A stretch of DNA of 64,000 nt from the NCBI RefSeq assembly GCF_020497125.1, contig NC_059075.1, forward strand, positions 106,865,222-106,929,221. The letters are read 5' to 3'. Position 1 is the stretch's first letter. Each line of letters opens with the position of its first letter. The DNA is from Mauremys mutica. Lineage: Eukaryota > Chordata > Testudines > Geoemydidae. Below, in pieces: positions 45,000 through 55,905 of this stretch. Both the position numbers and the translations under genes were made by a program. Under the pieces are notes generated by a model that saw only the letters and a list, made by a program, of their open reading frames with translations, did not search any database and was not told the DNA's origin.

Positions 45000-46067
45000 T
45001 AAGACAGCAACACAAACAACTCGCTATTTCAACATCAACCTGTGGAACTTGGTGCCAGGGTGTGAACTGTGTCGGCTGGCCCACTGAGCTGCTAGTGGGC
45101 GGTGGGGAGTTATGGCCTCACTGGCTGGCCTAGGTCACACTTCTGTCACTGGGGAATTAGTGGTGGGGAGAGCTCCGGCCAGAGTCTGTAGCGCGCCCCT
45201 CAGGCAGAGGAGCACTGGCAAAAGTCTGTGATGCTATCTGGATTCTGCTCCCGAGGCGGGTCGGCCGGTAGGGGAACGCAGGCCCGACCTACACCACTGC
45301 GTTCCAGCCCAGGGCCCTGACAGTGGCGGGGCGAGGGTCCCACCACAGGGTCAGCGGGGGTCCTTCTGCAAAACAGACTCACCGCGGTGCAGTTCTGTCC
45401 CTGGGCTACTTCCTACCCGGTTGCTTGTACGAGCAGGGCCGGCTCCAGGCACCAGCCCAGCAAGCAGGTGCTTGGGGCGGCCAATGGAGAGGAGTGGCAC
45501 ATCCGGCTCTTCAGCGGCGGGTCCCTCACTCCTTCTGGGAGCGAAGGACCAGACACTGAATTGCTGCTGAAGACTGAACCTGCGGCGGTAGTGCTACAGA
45601 TTGCGATCACGGCTTTTTTTTTTCCCCCCTTTTTGCTGCTTGAGGTGGCAAAAATCCTGGAGCCGGCCCTGCGTACGAGTCCCTCTGGTCCCTCCAGTTC
45701 GTCCGGGTACTCGGCTGCTGGCAGCTCCAGCTCTCCCTCCAGCTCCGGCTCCTCCAGTCCCTCTGGGTACTCAGCAGCGGGCAGTCCTGGCAGCCCCAGT
45801 CCTGCCTCCAGGTCAGGTTTCCTCTGGTCCAGGGCCTCCCCAGGTGCGGCAGCAGGGTCTGAAGGGAGCAGCCCAGAGTCTGCGTCTGTCTCCCTCCCTG
45901 GTGCTGCCCTGGCTGAGCTAAGGGCCCCGCCCTTTGTACTTCCTGTTCCATCCCTCCCCTTCCGGGGGGTGGAGCAAGCTTGGCCTGGCCCCGCCCACTC
46001 AGGCTGAGAGAACGGCTCTTTACCCTCAGGTTTGGAGGGAAGCCACCCTGGCTCCCTACACAGGGGA
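45000..46067. repeat. GC-rich dispersed repeat of unknown class
   Basis: GC-rich text in an AT-rich window, e.g. 'cagggccctgacagtggcggggcg' and 'ggctgctggcagctccagctctccctccagctcc'. Reminiscent of GC-rich retroelement flanks in turtles, class unknown. The long frames at 45387-46007 (+) and 45413-46081 (-) are Ser/Pro- and Glu/Pro-rich readings of this composition and cross a nested MITE, so I do not call them genes. Confidence 0.45.
45434..45671. mobile_element. hAT MITE of the CAGGGSCGGCTC family
   Basis: Ends CAGGGCCGGCTCCAGG and CCTGGAGCCGGCCCTG are a perfect 16-base inverted pair. Flanks TGTACGAG (45426-45433) and CGTACGAG (45672-45679) agree at 7 of 8 bases. Nested in the GC-rich repeat; removing it restores the flank text 'cttgtacgagtccctctgg'. 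Confidence 0.9.
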
Positions 46068-46365
46068 TGTTGTGAAGGCAAAAAGTATAAGTGGGTTCAA
46101 AAAAGAATTAGATAAATTCACGGAGGATAGGTCCATCAATGGGTATTAGTCAAGATAATCAGGGAGGCAACCCCATGCTCCAGGTGTCCCTAAACCTATG
46201 ATTGCCAGAAGCTTGAACTGGACAATAGGGGATGGATCACTCAATGATTGCCCTGTTCTGTTCATTCTCTTTGAAGCATATATCACTGGCCGCCATCAGA
46301 AGACAGGATACTGGGCTAGATGGACCATTGGTCTGACTCAGTATGGCCATTCTTATGTTCTTATT
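46068..46365 (+). mobile_element. CR1 LINE 3' end
   Basis: 'gggttcaaaaaagaattagataaattc', 'ggtccatcaatgggtattag', 'gatactgggctagatggaccattggtctgactcagtatgg' and 'cttatgttctta' make the 3' end of a distinct CR1 subfamily, the same as that found inverted at 60131. Only the last 300 bases are present. Confidence 0.9.
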
Positions 46366-46420
46366 ATATACACACCACAGATGTAGCCAGTTTACAATCC
46401 CACCTCCCTTCATTCCAGCA

Positions 46421-46615
46421 ACCTCAGTGGTTTGAGCATTGGCCTGCTAAACCCAGGGTTGTGAGTTCAATCCTTGAGGAGGCCACTTAGGGATTTGGGG
46501 CAAAAATTGGTCCTGCTAGTGAAGGCAGGGGGCTGGACTCGATGACCTTTCAAGGTCCCTTCCAGTTCTAGGAGATTGGTATATCTCCAATTATTACCTT
46601 TACCTTTGTAACACC
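46421..46615 (+). mobile_element. tRNA-headed SINE with CR1-like tail
   Basis: The head 'ctcagtggtttgagcattggcctgctaaaccc' and 'gggttgtgagttcaatccttg' carry Pol III A-box and B-box (GTTCAATCC) motifs. The tail 'ggggctggactcgatgacctttcaaggtcccttccagttctagg' copies the CR1 3' end, implying CR1-driven mobilisation. This resembles the tRNA-derived SINEs described in turtles and is my strongest taxon clue. Ends in a CTTTACCTTT-type run. Confidence 0.85.
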
Positions 46616-47439
46616 TTACTATCTACAAGGATCTGGCTTCCAGGGCTGTGAACATCTTACACCCTTTGGTGAACAGAACAAATGTGAAAGTTAAAGGAAC
46701 AGACATTTTTGAGATAAGTTGTTTAAAAAAAGAAAAGGAGGGGTAAAAAAAAGGGAAAGATGTCTCCTGTTTTCTCAAACTCCCTAAAACATCTTGTCTG
46801 ATTCAAAGCAAGTTTTGGGGAGGGGAAAAAGGTCTTATGGCAAGGGACTGCATATGCAAAATGTCATATGGATTGATTTCTGAGGGAGAAATTTAAAGGG
46901 AGTTGGGGTAGGGTTGGATGGGGAAAATTGGGTTTATAATGGAAAACTTTGTCACAGCCTTCACTGTAGAGAGACAGTGGCCTCCCCATAATAGGGCATT
47001 TCCAATTTAAATTCCATTGCCTCTCAACCTGCTAATTGTGTTTCAAATTGCCCTACATGGTGCCAGAGGCAGTAATAAAAGTAAACAAAATTATGATAAT
47101 AATACAAGTTTGGTTTTGTGGGGGTCTCCATCGTTGGGTGGCACCTAAATAAAACCATCTAAAGTGCCAGCAGTCAATCTGAGGTTTGGTTTTGGATTCA
47201 TTTTTTTGTTTGGGTTGGCTTTCAAGCAAGTCTAAAAATGGGTGGGGTGGGGTATGAGATCACAGAACCCTCTTATTCCTGTGGGATGGCTGTGTTTTAT
47301 GGTGCTCTCCCTTTCCATTTGTGGTTAGTTTCTCCTTTGGGCTATTAACTATGATCAAGAGAGCAGACACCTCACCCACTTTGAAACTCTTCAGTGTGCG
47401 TGTGGCAGGGAGGGGGCTTGGCTTGGTTTGGCTTAGGAA
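46616..47439. other. unassigned non-coding DNA
   Basis: No gene or clear repeat; poly-A and G-rich short tracts only. Confidence 0.4.
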
Positions 47440-47610
47440 TTAGAGCAGGAGTGGGAAAAAAAACAAGGGTTCTCTTCCCAGTTGGTGAATTTGCTAGTGA
47501 ATTGCTGTGTGACCTGAGACAAGTTGTTTCCCTATCTGTAAAACAGAAACTTTTAGTGAGGCATAAAGTTTGTTGAGATCTTTTTATGAAAGGTGTGATA
47601 TTAAGTTAGA
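47440..47610 (+). repeat. MIR-type SINE relic
   Basis: 'gggttctcttcccagttggtg', 'attgctgtgtgacctgagacaagttg' and 'ctatctgtaaaacagaaac', then 'gttgagatctttttatgaaag': the MIR order. Diverged. Confidence 0.6.
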
Positions 47611-48041
47611 GTATAAAAGCATCTCCTTCATGCCCTATTTACACCAAAGATCATTCCAACAAATAAACTTACTGCCTCTGAAGAGCCCAATATCTTGCTT
47701 TACACAGCAAGTAATAGCAACTGTAAACAACCAAAGATATTAATTTGAATCACCAGTATGTTGTGAGTTGCAGTATTCTTGCTCAAATAGATGGGGTCAT
47801 TCAGGGAGTTTAGGAATATTGTGGCATTCTTACTACAGGCAAACTTGAAAAGGGTGTTCTGTTTTGTGTTTTTCCCTCGCTGCAAATAAACACTGTGCAC
47901 AGTCATGCCCAAACCTTTCAGGTAGCTGTGCACAGAATTCTTGGGTAAAAATGTTTTTGTTACAGTGCCTATGTGACTTACGTGTCCAAGTCCCTTAGAT
48001 TTTCAATGTGACTCAGGTGCTTTTGACAATTTTACCCTCCT
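47611..48041. other. unassigned non-coding DNA
   Basis: Unique-looking; the minus frame at 47700-47933 has no domain. Confidence 0.4.
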
Positions 48042-48304
48042 CAGGGGCAGCTCTAGCTTTTTTGACGTCCCAAGCATGGCAGTCAGGCAGCCTTCGGCGG
48101 CTTGCCTGCGGGAGGTCCGCCGATCCCGCAGTTTTGGCGTACTCACTGCCAAATTGCCGCCGAATCCGCGGGACCGGTGGACCTCCCACAGGCAAGCTGC
48201 CGAAGGCTGCCTGACTGCCACTCTCGCAGGGATTGGCAGGGCGCCCCCCGTGGCTTGCCGCCACAGGCACGCGCTTGGAGTGCTGGTGCCTGGAGCCGCC
48301 ACTG
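48042..48304. mobile_element. hAT MITE of the CAGGGSCGGCTC family
   Basis: Perfect 8-bp duplication ACCCTCCT (48034-48041 and 48305-48312). Ends CAGGGGCAGCTCTAG and TGGAGCCGCCACTG are inverted. Inside, 'cagtcaggcagccttcggcggcttgcctg' is inverted as 'caggcaagctgccgaaggctgcctgactg', a near-perfect long palindrome. The GC-rich frames on both strands (48003-48444) are repeat readings, not genes. Confidence 0.9.
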
Positions 48305-48312
48305 ACCCTCCT

Positions 48313-49860
48313 GTCTATTTTGCACAAAGACTGTGCAAGGGTTTCCCCTACTCCTTGAACTTCTCTACATTTGGAATTTTTCCCTGAAAGTTTCCACTGT
48401 TGCCCCAACCAGTTCAGCTCCACCAATGGCAGCAATGGTTGCAAGTCAGTGGAGACAAGGTGCCTGCAGCTGCCAGCATTTTAAGCACCATGCCACTTAC
48501 ACCTGTTCTGGGCAGGGTTGGATGACACGATGCTTGAAATGCCAGTCAACTTTCCTGGAGCCCTGTCTATATTCATGCTGTCAACAGTGGAGCTACCCTG
48601 GTGTGAGCAAAGTGGGATTTTTTTTTATAGAGAAAACAGGTTAGTGTAGGCAGATCTTCAATGGATGTCATTTGGCATACCTCCATAATGATCTGGCCCA
48701 CAGTTTCCAGCTCTTTATTGGGGATGCATATTTGTTTAACTCATTTCTCCTCCCTCCACTATTGTGGATTTGCTGTGCACCAGTTTGATTCTGGCCTCCA
48801 TCCCAGAGCTGGCTGCACATCATGAGTGTTGTACATATCTAGGCCCCAGTCCTATCATCAGATCCATGAAGGCAGAGCCCTGTGCCTGTACAGAGCCCCA
48901 CTGAAGTTGATAGCGCTCTGCATGGGCGTAAGGCTATATCTGGGGCTATCATTTGCAAAGCACACAGGGATATCTCTGGATGAAAGAAACATTTAAATTA
49001 CTACTTTTATATTTTAACAGCTATGTTTGATTGCCTTAACAAGACAACCAGTGAAATGAAATCCATGGCTTCCGGATATTTTAGGATGGGAATGAGGAGG
49101 GGTGAATCCAGATGGAACACCTAGGGCACGGACCCTTAATGGACTGGGTAAACAGCAGAAGTGAGGCAGTTGCAAGGTTTATAGCTGACTTTATTCATTT
49201 GCCCTAAATATCTTATTTTGTGATTTGTGCTGATTCTTCACTTTGTGGGATTAGTTACAGTTCACTGTAAGTTCTAACTGTATTTCCATGTAGTGTGTTA
49301 AGGCCTGATTCAAAAGTAGTTATATTTGATAAAAAACAGATGTTCTTAAAAGAGACTCTCTCCTTCGCAGTACAAAACATTATTCTTATAAATTTTGTAA
49401 GGTACATACAATTTCTAAGCACAGCATCTCCCTGCATGACATACAACATTATTATATTTTACCCTGTTGAGGGACTTTTAAGTCCTGAGGTCATCACCTC
49501 TCTGCTTTATGAGAAACGGAGAAGCACATGGTTCTAATTTTATCTTCAACCCTGCCCTCATGCTCACATGTATGTTTACAATACGGTTCATCGGTTGACC
49601 CTTCACTCACATTTAAAATATTAGCTAACATTTTTCAATCCCAATCAGGGCTGTTCATGGTGATTAGCTTTTAGACCAGTTGTTTTCCTTACTGAATTTC
49701 GACATGTGCAGCTTAGTCAAAAGCCCTTTACTGGTTTTCTAGTTTGGAAACAGCAACAAACACCACCCTATTTAGCACTGATATTTCTGCTCTTGTTATT
49801 ACACTGTGCACTTCACAGCCTTCCATACAAAATATCACCAGACTTTTAGGGAGACGGGAA
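48313..49860. other. unassigned non-coding DNA
   Basis: No gene recognised. Fragments of old repeats near 48840-48950 ('cccagtcctatcatcagatcc'). Confidence 0.35.
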
Positions 49861-49965
49861 GTGTTATTTAGTGGTTATAGATGCACACTGGGAGCCAGCA
49901 GATCTAGATTCAATTCCTGGCTGCTGCTGCATCACTGAGAGACTTCAGGCAAGTCAATGGGGGGA
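49861..49965 (+). repeat. MIR-type SINE relic
   Basis: 'tagtggttatagatgcacactgggagccagcagatctagattcaattcctggctgctgc' followed by 'gagacttcaggcaagtca' is the tRNA-like head and start of a MIR-type SINE. Confidence 0.65.
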
Positions 49966-50549
49966 AGGAGGGAGGTCAGATTACACTTTGGGGGTGGTGC
50001 AGAGCTGCACAGCCTACTGGAAATGTTCCAAGAAGGACTTTGGCTGAGGGAGACACTATTCCGCCCAGAACACCAGGATCCCAGAGAGAAATGTGCATGC
50101 TCCTCCATCAGGATGGTAGCATGCTCCCCTTTCAGTGTCTAGCCAGTTCACTGTCCAGTGGGAGGGGACATGTCCACACCTCCTCCTCCATATGCCCTTT
50201 GGCCTGTGCTCCGGCATGTGCTCAGAGGGAGCAGTCTTTGCACTTTGGGGAGCCAAGGGTCTGCAACTGTTCCTGGCCTTCATGTGCTGCTGAGAAGTGG
50301 GAAACTCCTGGACACCTCCTCCTCCTCTGCACAACTATCAGTCATAACCTAGCCCTTAATCTGTACCTCATCTTCAAGGTGGGACTACACCTACCTGACT
50401 ACAGGGCTGGTGTGAGGCTTAATTAATTAAAGCTTTGACCTCCTCAGAGGGAAGGTGCTTAGAAATGCCAAATGCCACCCTGCTATTTTGTATAGTCTTA
50501 TTTGTGGAGGAGGCCTCAAAATGGATACATTGTAAGTCAAGCTGGTCCA
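49966..50549. other. unassigned non-coding DNA
   Basis: Frames on both strands at 49957-50426 overlap and lack domains. No named repeat. Confidence 0.35.
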
Positions 50550-50552
50550 AAA

Positions 50553-50573
50553 CCAACCAACCAACCAACCAAA
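50553..50573 (+). repeat. (CCAA)n microsatellite
   Basis: About five CCAA units after AAAA, at 50553-50572. Confidence 0.8.
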
Positions 50574-52325
50574 CAAACCCACAATTCAACACAAAACCTT
50601 TTTGTCAAAAACTGCTGTTTTGTTGCAAATTAATTTTTCACAAAAATTATTTTAGTCCTTTTTAATTTTTTGAGAATATTTTGAAATTAAGGATTTCTTA
50701 AAAGAAAAAAGCAGATTTTAAAAATATATTTTTGGACCCCCCTCCCCCAAAATGTGAGGAAATGTTCCCCTTCTCTCCGTGGTTTACTCCCCTCCCTTTT
50801 TCCATTAGAAAAGTGGGGGGAAAGTTTTTTTTAAAAAAGGTTAAGTGAGAGAAAGAAAACTACTTTCAGAGAACATAGCACTTTCATTTTTAAGTGGTAA
50901 GCATTAAAAAAACACGTTATATCACTTTTTAGCTCTCTTTCTCTTTAAACATGGGAAAGTAACACTGACATTTTTCCAGTTGAAAAAAATAATTAAAAAG
51001 TAAGTGAAAGAGGCTTATTTAAGCCATCTTTTCTTTTATGTTTTAATCTCTCTGTCCCCCGTTATGTTTTAATCCCCATTGAAAAAAAAGGGGATAGGAA
51101 AGAAAGTAAAAAGGTGGGAGAAAGTATCTTTTCCCTCTCACTTTTGTTTCACTTTTGATTTCCCTCCACATTTTTCCAGTGGCCAAAAAAGAAAAAAAAA
51201 AAAAAAGAAAACATTTTAAAGGAAGGTAAAGTGTAATTTTCACCATTGTGGGCATCACAGATACAATCATGTTATAACTTGGCAAATAACTCTGTTTTGA
51301 TAACATCCCCTGTACTCTCAAACTAATTTATAAGCGTCCAATCCTGCAAACTTTGTCGAACTGAGTAGTCCTAGTGAAGTTAATGGGATTACTCATATGA
51401 GCTGGTGTTGGAGGATCATACTCTAAAATCTGAATTATTTCTATACTCATAGAATTCATTTAATTTAATTGTTTACCTTTTTCCTCTTGCCTGCAATTAC
51501 CAAAAACATCCACATCTTGCCAAAATGCTTGGCAATCTTGTGTCTGAGGAGTTGATGCCAATGAAACTGCTACTGGAGTAGCACTAATGTCCAGCATTGC
51601 TGGCTCCTTTCCTTAAAGCAATTAAGATATCATGCCACCTCTGCCTTCCACCATCTCTGACTTTATGATCCTGAACATGGAGTGCGGTATAAAATCAGTC
51701 AAAGCCAATATCAACAAGGAGGCTACCAGTTGCCATGTTTGCAATTTACTAATCACGTGGCCTTACTCTGACTTCATGCGAAGAATAGATGTATGTATCA
51801 TTCCAGAGATAGCTACAAACTGGAACATATTACTAACCTCCATATGAAACTATTTCCAAAAGCCTTTAATGCAACACTTTACATTGTTTATTTTGTGGTT
51901 TGTGCACAATTTTAAGATGCATCAGCTTGTTGGAGTTGTGCCATTTAGTCATACATGATAAAGCTGCATTTTTCTCTTCAATTGCTGGGTAAAAAGCTAG
52001 AGTGAAAGAAGATGCACAGGTAAGGTTTACTGGTGCAAAAATCAAATTCTGATAGATTAGTCTGGTGCTAAAAGATGTGGGATCTCCTGCCTCTCATTTT
52101 CACCAATACATGGCAATACAAGCTTATTACTAGAAGCTTTTGTTTAGTGCCCGCATTGCTTTTTATTCCGATATTTCTTGTGACAGTGAAGAGCAGATAC
52201 ATTTGCCACACGGTATTCTGTCTATAGACTGTCCCGAATGAGAAAAATGGTACTAGCTGTATCTGCTTTAGACAAAAGGAGGATTCAAATATGGGCATAC
52301 AAATTCCTTTTCTTTAACCATTGAT
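50574..52325. other. AT-rich non-coding DNA
   Basis: Long A- and T-rich tracts, e.g. poly-A at 51184-51207; otherwise unassigned. 'gagtagtcctagtgaagttaatgggattactc' near 51363 is a fragment of the old palindromic repeat. Confidence 0.35.
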
Positions 52326-52580
52326 AGAAACAGTATAATAACAATGCATTGAATTTACACAGCACCTTGTATCTACGTCTCACAAAATTCTTTACAAACA
52401 TAAATGTACTCTCATAACACATTGGGGGCAGAAGGGCAGAAAAGGAGGGTGTATTATTGTCCATGTTTTACAGCTGGGGAAAATGAGACAGAAACTGTCT
52501 CAAGATCACATTCAGTCAGTTACAGTGCAAGGAGAAGATCCCAGGTATCCTGACTCCTAATTATGTGTTTTATCCATACC
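52326..52580 (+). repeat. old L3/MIR-type relic
   Basis: 'cacagcaccttgtatctacgtctcac', 'tccatgttttacagctggggaaaatgagac' and 'gatcacattcagtcagttacagtgc' and 'gaagatcccaggtatcctgactcc' are in the family order. Confidence 0.6.
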
Positions 52581-54029
52581 AGCATACTTTCTTCTCTTGG
52601 ATCATAAATTAACACACAGTTTATGCTTCACACAATATTTTTCAGTTGAGGGTAGTGTACAGGAATGGCTCTGAGCTGTGGAAAGTGGTTGGGAAAACTA
52701 CACCAAATTCTATTAATATCAAGGCCTCTTTTTATGCCTGAAGAGCTTTCTGCCTTCTGCTGCTGGTGCCAATCTACTCTTGGCAGCTGGAAGAATGCCA
52801 AGCTCTTGAGTGTCTCATGCCAACCTAAGGGATAACATTTCTTGTGTAGGAGTACACAAGGCAATACATTGCTTTTGTGGGTGATTAAATGCTGGAGCGA
52901 AGAGGAATATCTTGTGAATATACTTCCATGGCCATGAAAATTACTGCCACAGTAAACTGCAGCAGGCCCAGTGTTTTGACCTCGTAGGGGTAATGGGTTA
53001 AATCAATCCCATGGTTTCGGGAAATCTATGGACCAAGTTCACTGGTGACACACAAAGGAGTCAAAAGGATGGTGCCTTGTTATCATGGTGACTGGTGCAC
53101 AATAGATGAAAAGTGTAAGATCTAATAGAGAATGAGGCTGGTTTATTTTACAGGCTCCTGTTGGTTGCTTTTCCTACCTTTCTGCCCCTTGTTGTGTAAA
53201 TTACTCCAGCTTACACTCATGCAGACTTACTCACATGTAACACCAACATTTACATCTGCTCTGAATTTGACACCACGTGTTTCAAACCTGATCCCTCTAA
53301 CTGTAAACCCAAACTAGACCTGTAGGGATTTCTTTGGATTAGCCCTAGACACAGAGTGCTTCCTAAGGGATGGGCAGTCAGGAGCAGGTGTACATTTGTT
53401 GGTATGACTAAGATCCAGGGGGGAAACAGGAGTTGGAGGCAGTTCAAATAGGATATAGCAAGAGGCTCTTACAGGGGGGAGGGGAAGCTGTGTTTGTTTT
53501 GAGGCTTTCTGTGTAGGGAAGAAACTGCAGTATTACCAGTGTGGGTCAGATCAGCCTCTTGTTGAGAAGGCAGGGCAGGTATCACTGCAGAGATGAGAAC
53601 ACCAGTGTAGATTACTTGAACTTGCGTATGCTGTGATCAAGAACTCTGGGTCAGAACCTGAGCGGGTGTAAATTGATCTAGCTCCGTTAAGGCAAAAGAG
53701 CTACACCAGTTTACACCAGCCAAGGCTCTTTCCCTTTGTTTTAATATCCTCCTGGTTTCATCTACTCTCGTCTGTCTACCTCTTAGCTCTAGAACACCTC
53801 ACCTCTGGTCCTAAAACCTGGCAAGCAGAGGAAGCGCATGAGGCTAGAGAACTTTAGGACTACTTCATTGTTTCTTAGTGGTGGCAGGAAAGCATGGGTA
53901 GGGAGAGGAGTTCAATAGAAATACAACAGTAGCTCCTGTAAGGCTCCATCCACTTTGCTACAGTATGCAGCTGGATATATTTAGATGTATCTGTATTTTC
54001 ACATGAACTACATTTTAGACAATGCAGTA
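52581..54029. other. unassigned non-coding DNA
   Basis: Unique-looking apart from a diverged palindromic-repeat fragment at about 53650-53730 ('gcgggtgtaaattgatctagctcc', 'ctacaccagtttacaccagccaag'). Confidence 0.35.
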
Positions 54030-54262
54030 TGGATAGGGAACTGGACTGGGACTCAGGGGACTAGTTCTTTCACTGACATGCTGTGTAACTTTGGGCACGT
54101 TTTCACCTCTCTGTGCCTGCTTCCCCTCCCGCCCTTTGTCTGTTTTGTTTATTTCATTGATGAGCTCTTCTGTACGGGACCTGTGTCTTACTCCGTGTTG
54201 GTAAAGAGCTTAGTGTGATGAAGATTGGGCCTCTGGGTGCTGCCATAATACAAATAATTACC
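54030..54262 (+). repeat. MIR-type SINE relic with L3-like tail
   Basis: 'gggaactggactgggactcaggggactag', 'tgacatgctgtgtaactttgggcacg' and 'ttcacctctctgtgcctgc', ending 'gggtgctgccataatacaaataa'. Standard order; the tail is shared with the one at 56995-57090. Confidence 0.7.
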
Positions 54263-55733
54263 GTTAACAAATAAAAAGCATCAATATGTATTTCACTTTA
54301 AAATAAGAAGCACTTTGTTGACCATCTCACTTATGCAGAGAAAAACAGTTTTTATGTATTTCAAAATCAATGAGAACATCATGCCTAAACTAACTTAGAA
54401 GGAGCTGGTTTGAACCTTTAGACCACTGTAATAAACATACCAAGAAATGGTTAAGTACCATATATTACACACACATGAAGCTATTGTTGAACTTCAGAAA
54501 ACAAGATAGCTGGCCATTCACTCTATTAAAATGGTTTGAAAATATTAACTCTATTGAGGGTGATTTATTTGTATCTGATCTGGGGAAGGAAAGGAACTTG
54601 ACAAAGTGAAAATGTACTTTCAGACTCTAAATGTAGCAGATGTTGTTTTGGTCACTTCCAGCTGGCTGTGAATTTAAAGCCCCAGAACTGTGGTTTAGTA
54701 TATGGTACAAGTGTTGGCTGAATTTATGTTGGAAAAAAAGAAGAAGCTTGCATGCAGAACCTGGCATGCATTGTTAAAAAAAAAACCCATGTCTGTCTTC
54801 AATTATTTTCCATTACAGCATTGTCTGTATATAATTGTTCCATGTTTTCCATTATAGAGTGCCAAATGAACCAGTATGTTAGAGTATAGAATGTACAAAT
54901 TCCATTGGTAATGCTGTCCTGTCTCAGTAAACAACATGTAACACAAATCTCACATGACCTGTATGACGTTCACATAGAATTAATCTGGATTTTTCAAATG
55001 TACAACATTATTTACCATAACTTCCAAAAACAACTGAGACAAATGGCCAAGCAACATACCCAGGCAATGGAAGCTTTGACTCTGATTTTAATAGGAGCAG
55101 GACTGGGCCATAACTTGTCACTCAAGAAGCTCTGGTACATCTGGAACCTGAACTTGTACATGCAAACAGACATCTGCTTATGTAAAACAGACAGCAGCAT
55201 ACCTAACTGCTCCCTTTTGTGCATGAAAACAGGCATTCTGCACAGTCAGTCAGTGCAGGTGCATTTTCTGCAGTCCCATATTTGAAGACTTGGCCCTAAA
55301 TGTAATTTCAAAGTAAGCCGAAATCATAGGGAGTGTCTCCAAAATACACAGGAATTGGAGCATAAACAGCCCCCCCTCGCCCTTGCCATAAGGCACCCCC
55401 TTACTCCCTTGTGTTGGCTACTTGAACCACAGAGAGCAGTGTAGGGCAGAGAGCAGCCTCTGTCGGGCTGTTACGTCACCTCGCACAAGCAGGCAGGATG
55501 GAGCAGGCAGTGGGTAGAGCCTTGGGTACATAGCTATGCCAGTGGACCAAAGGAAGTACACTATGCCAGGGATGGACTTGGACTTGACACAGGATATTTT
55601 TCTCCTTGGAGCAAGGGGGAATCTGGAAGGCAGATTTTGACTGTCAGCTACAGGCTGCTCCTTGCTTGGGGCTCATGGCAAAGCCAGTGTAGTTGCAAAA
55701 CAATTTCGTTTTCAAAATCTGTAATTAACCAAC
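54263..55733. other. unassigned non-coding DNA
   Basis: The frame at 54905-55285 (126 codons) has no recognised domain and is opposed by an antisense frame at 55012-55236; probably chance. 'acaggcattctgcacagtcagtcagtgcaggtgc' near 55228 looks like old repeat text. Confidence 0.35.
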
Positions 55734-55905
55734 TACACCTCTACCCTGATATAACGCGACCCGATATAACATGAATTCGGATATAACGCGGTAAAGCAGT
55801 GCTCCGAGGGGGCGGGGCTGTGCACTTGGCGGATCAAAGCAGGTTCGATAATGCGGTAAGATTTTTTGGCTCCCGAGGACAGCGTTATATTGGGGTAGAG
55901 GTGTA
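55734..55905. mobile_element. Tc1/mariner-type MITE, complete
   Basis: Starts TACACCTCTACCCTGATATA and ends TATATTGGGGTAGAGGTGTA, an inverted pair with two mismatches, TA at each edge as expected for Tc1/mariner. The inside repeats ATATAACGCG-type words and has a CG-rich core. 172 bases, no coding capacity. Confidence 0.85.

Noticed and set aside
45387..46081. Frames of 206 and 222 codons on opposite strands
   Set aside because: Both are low-complexity readings of a GC-rich repeat, overlap each other antisense and cross a nested hAT MITE with its own target duplication.
54905..55285. A 126-codon frame on the plus strand
   Set aside because: No domain, opposed by an antisense frame of similar quality; partly overlaps old repeat-like text.
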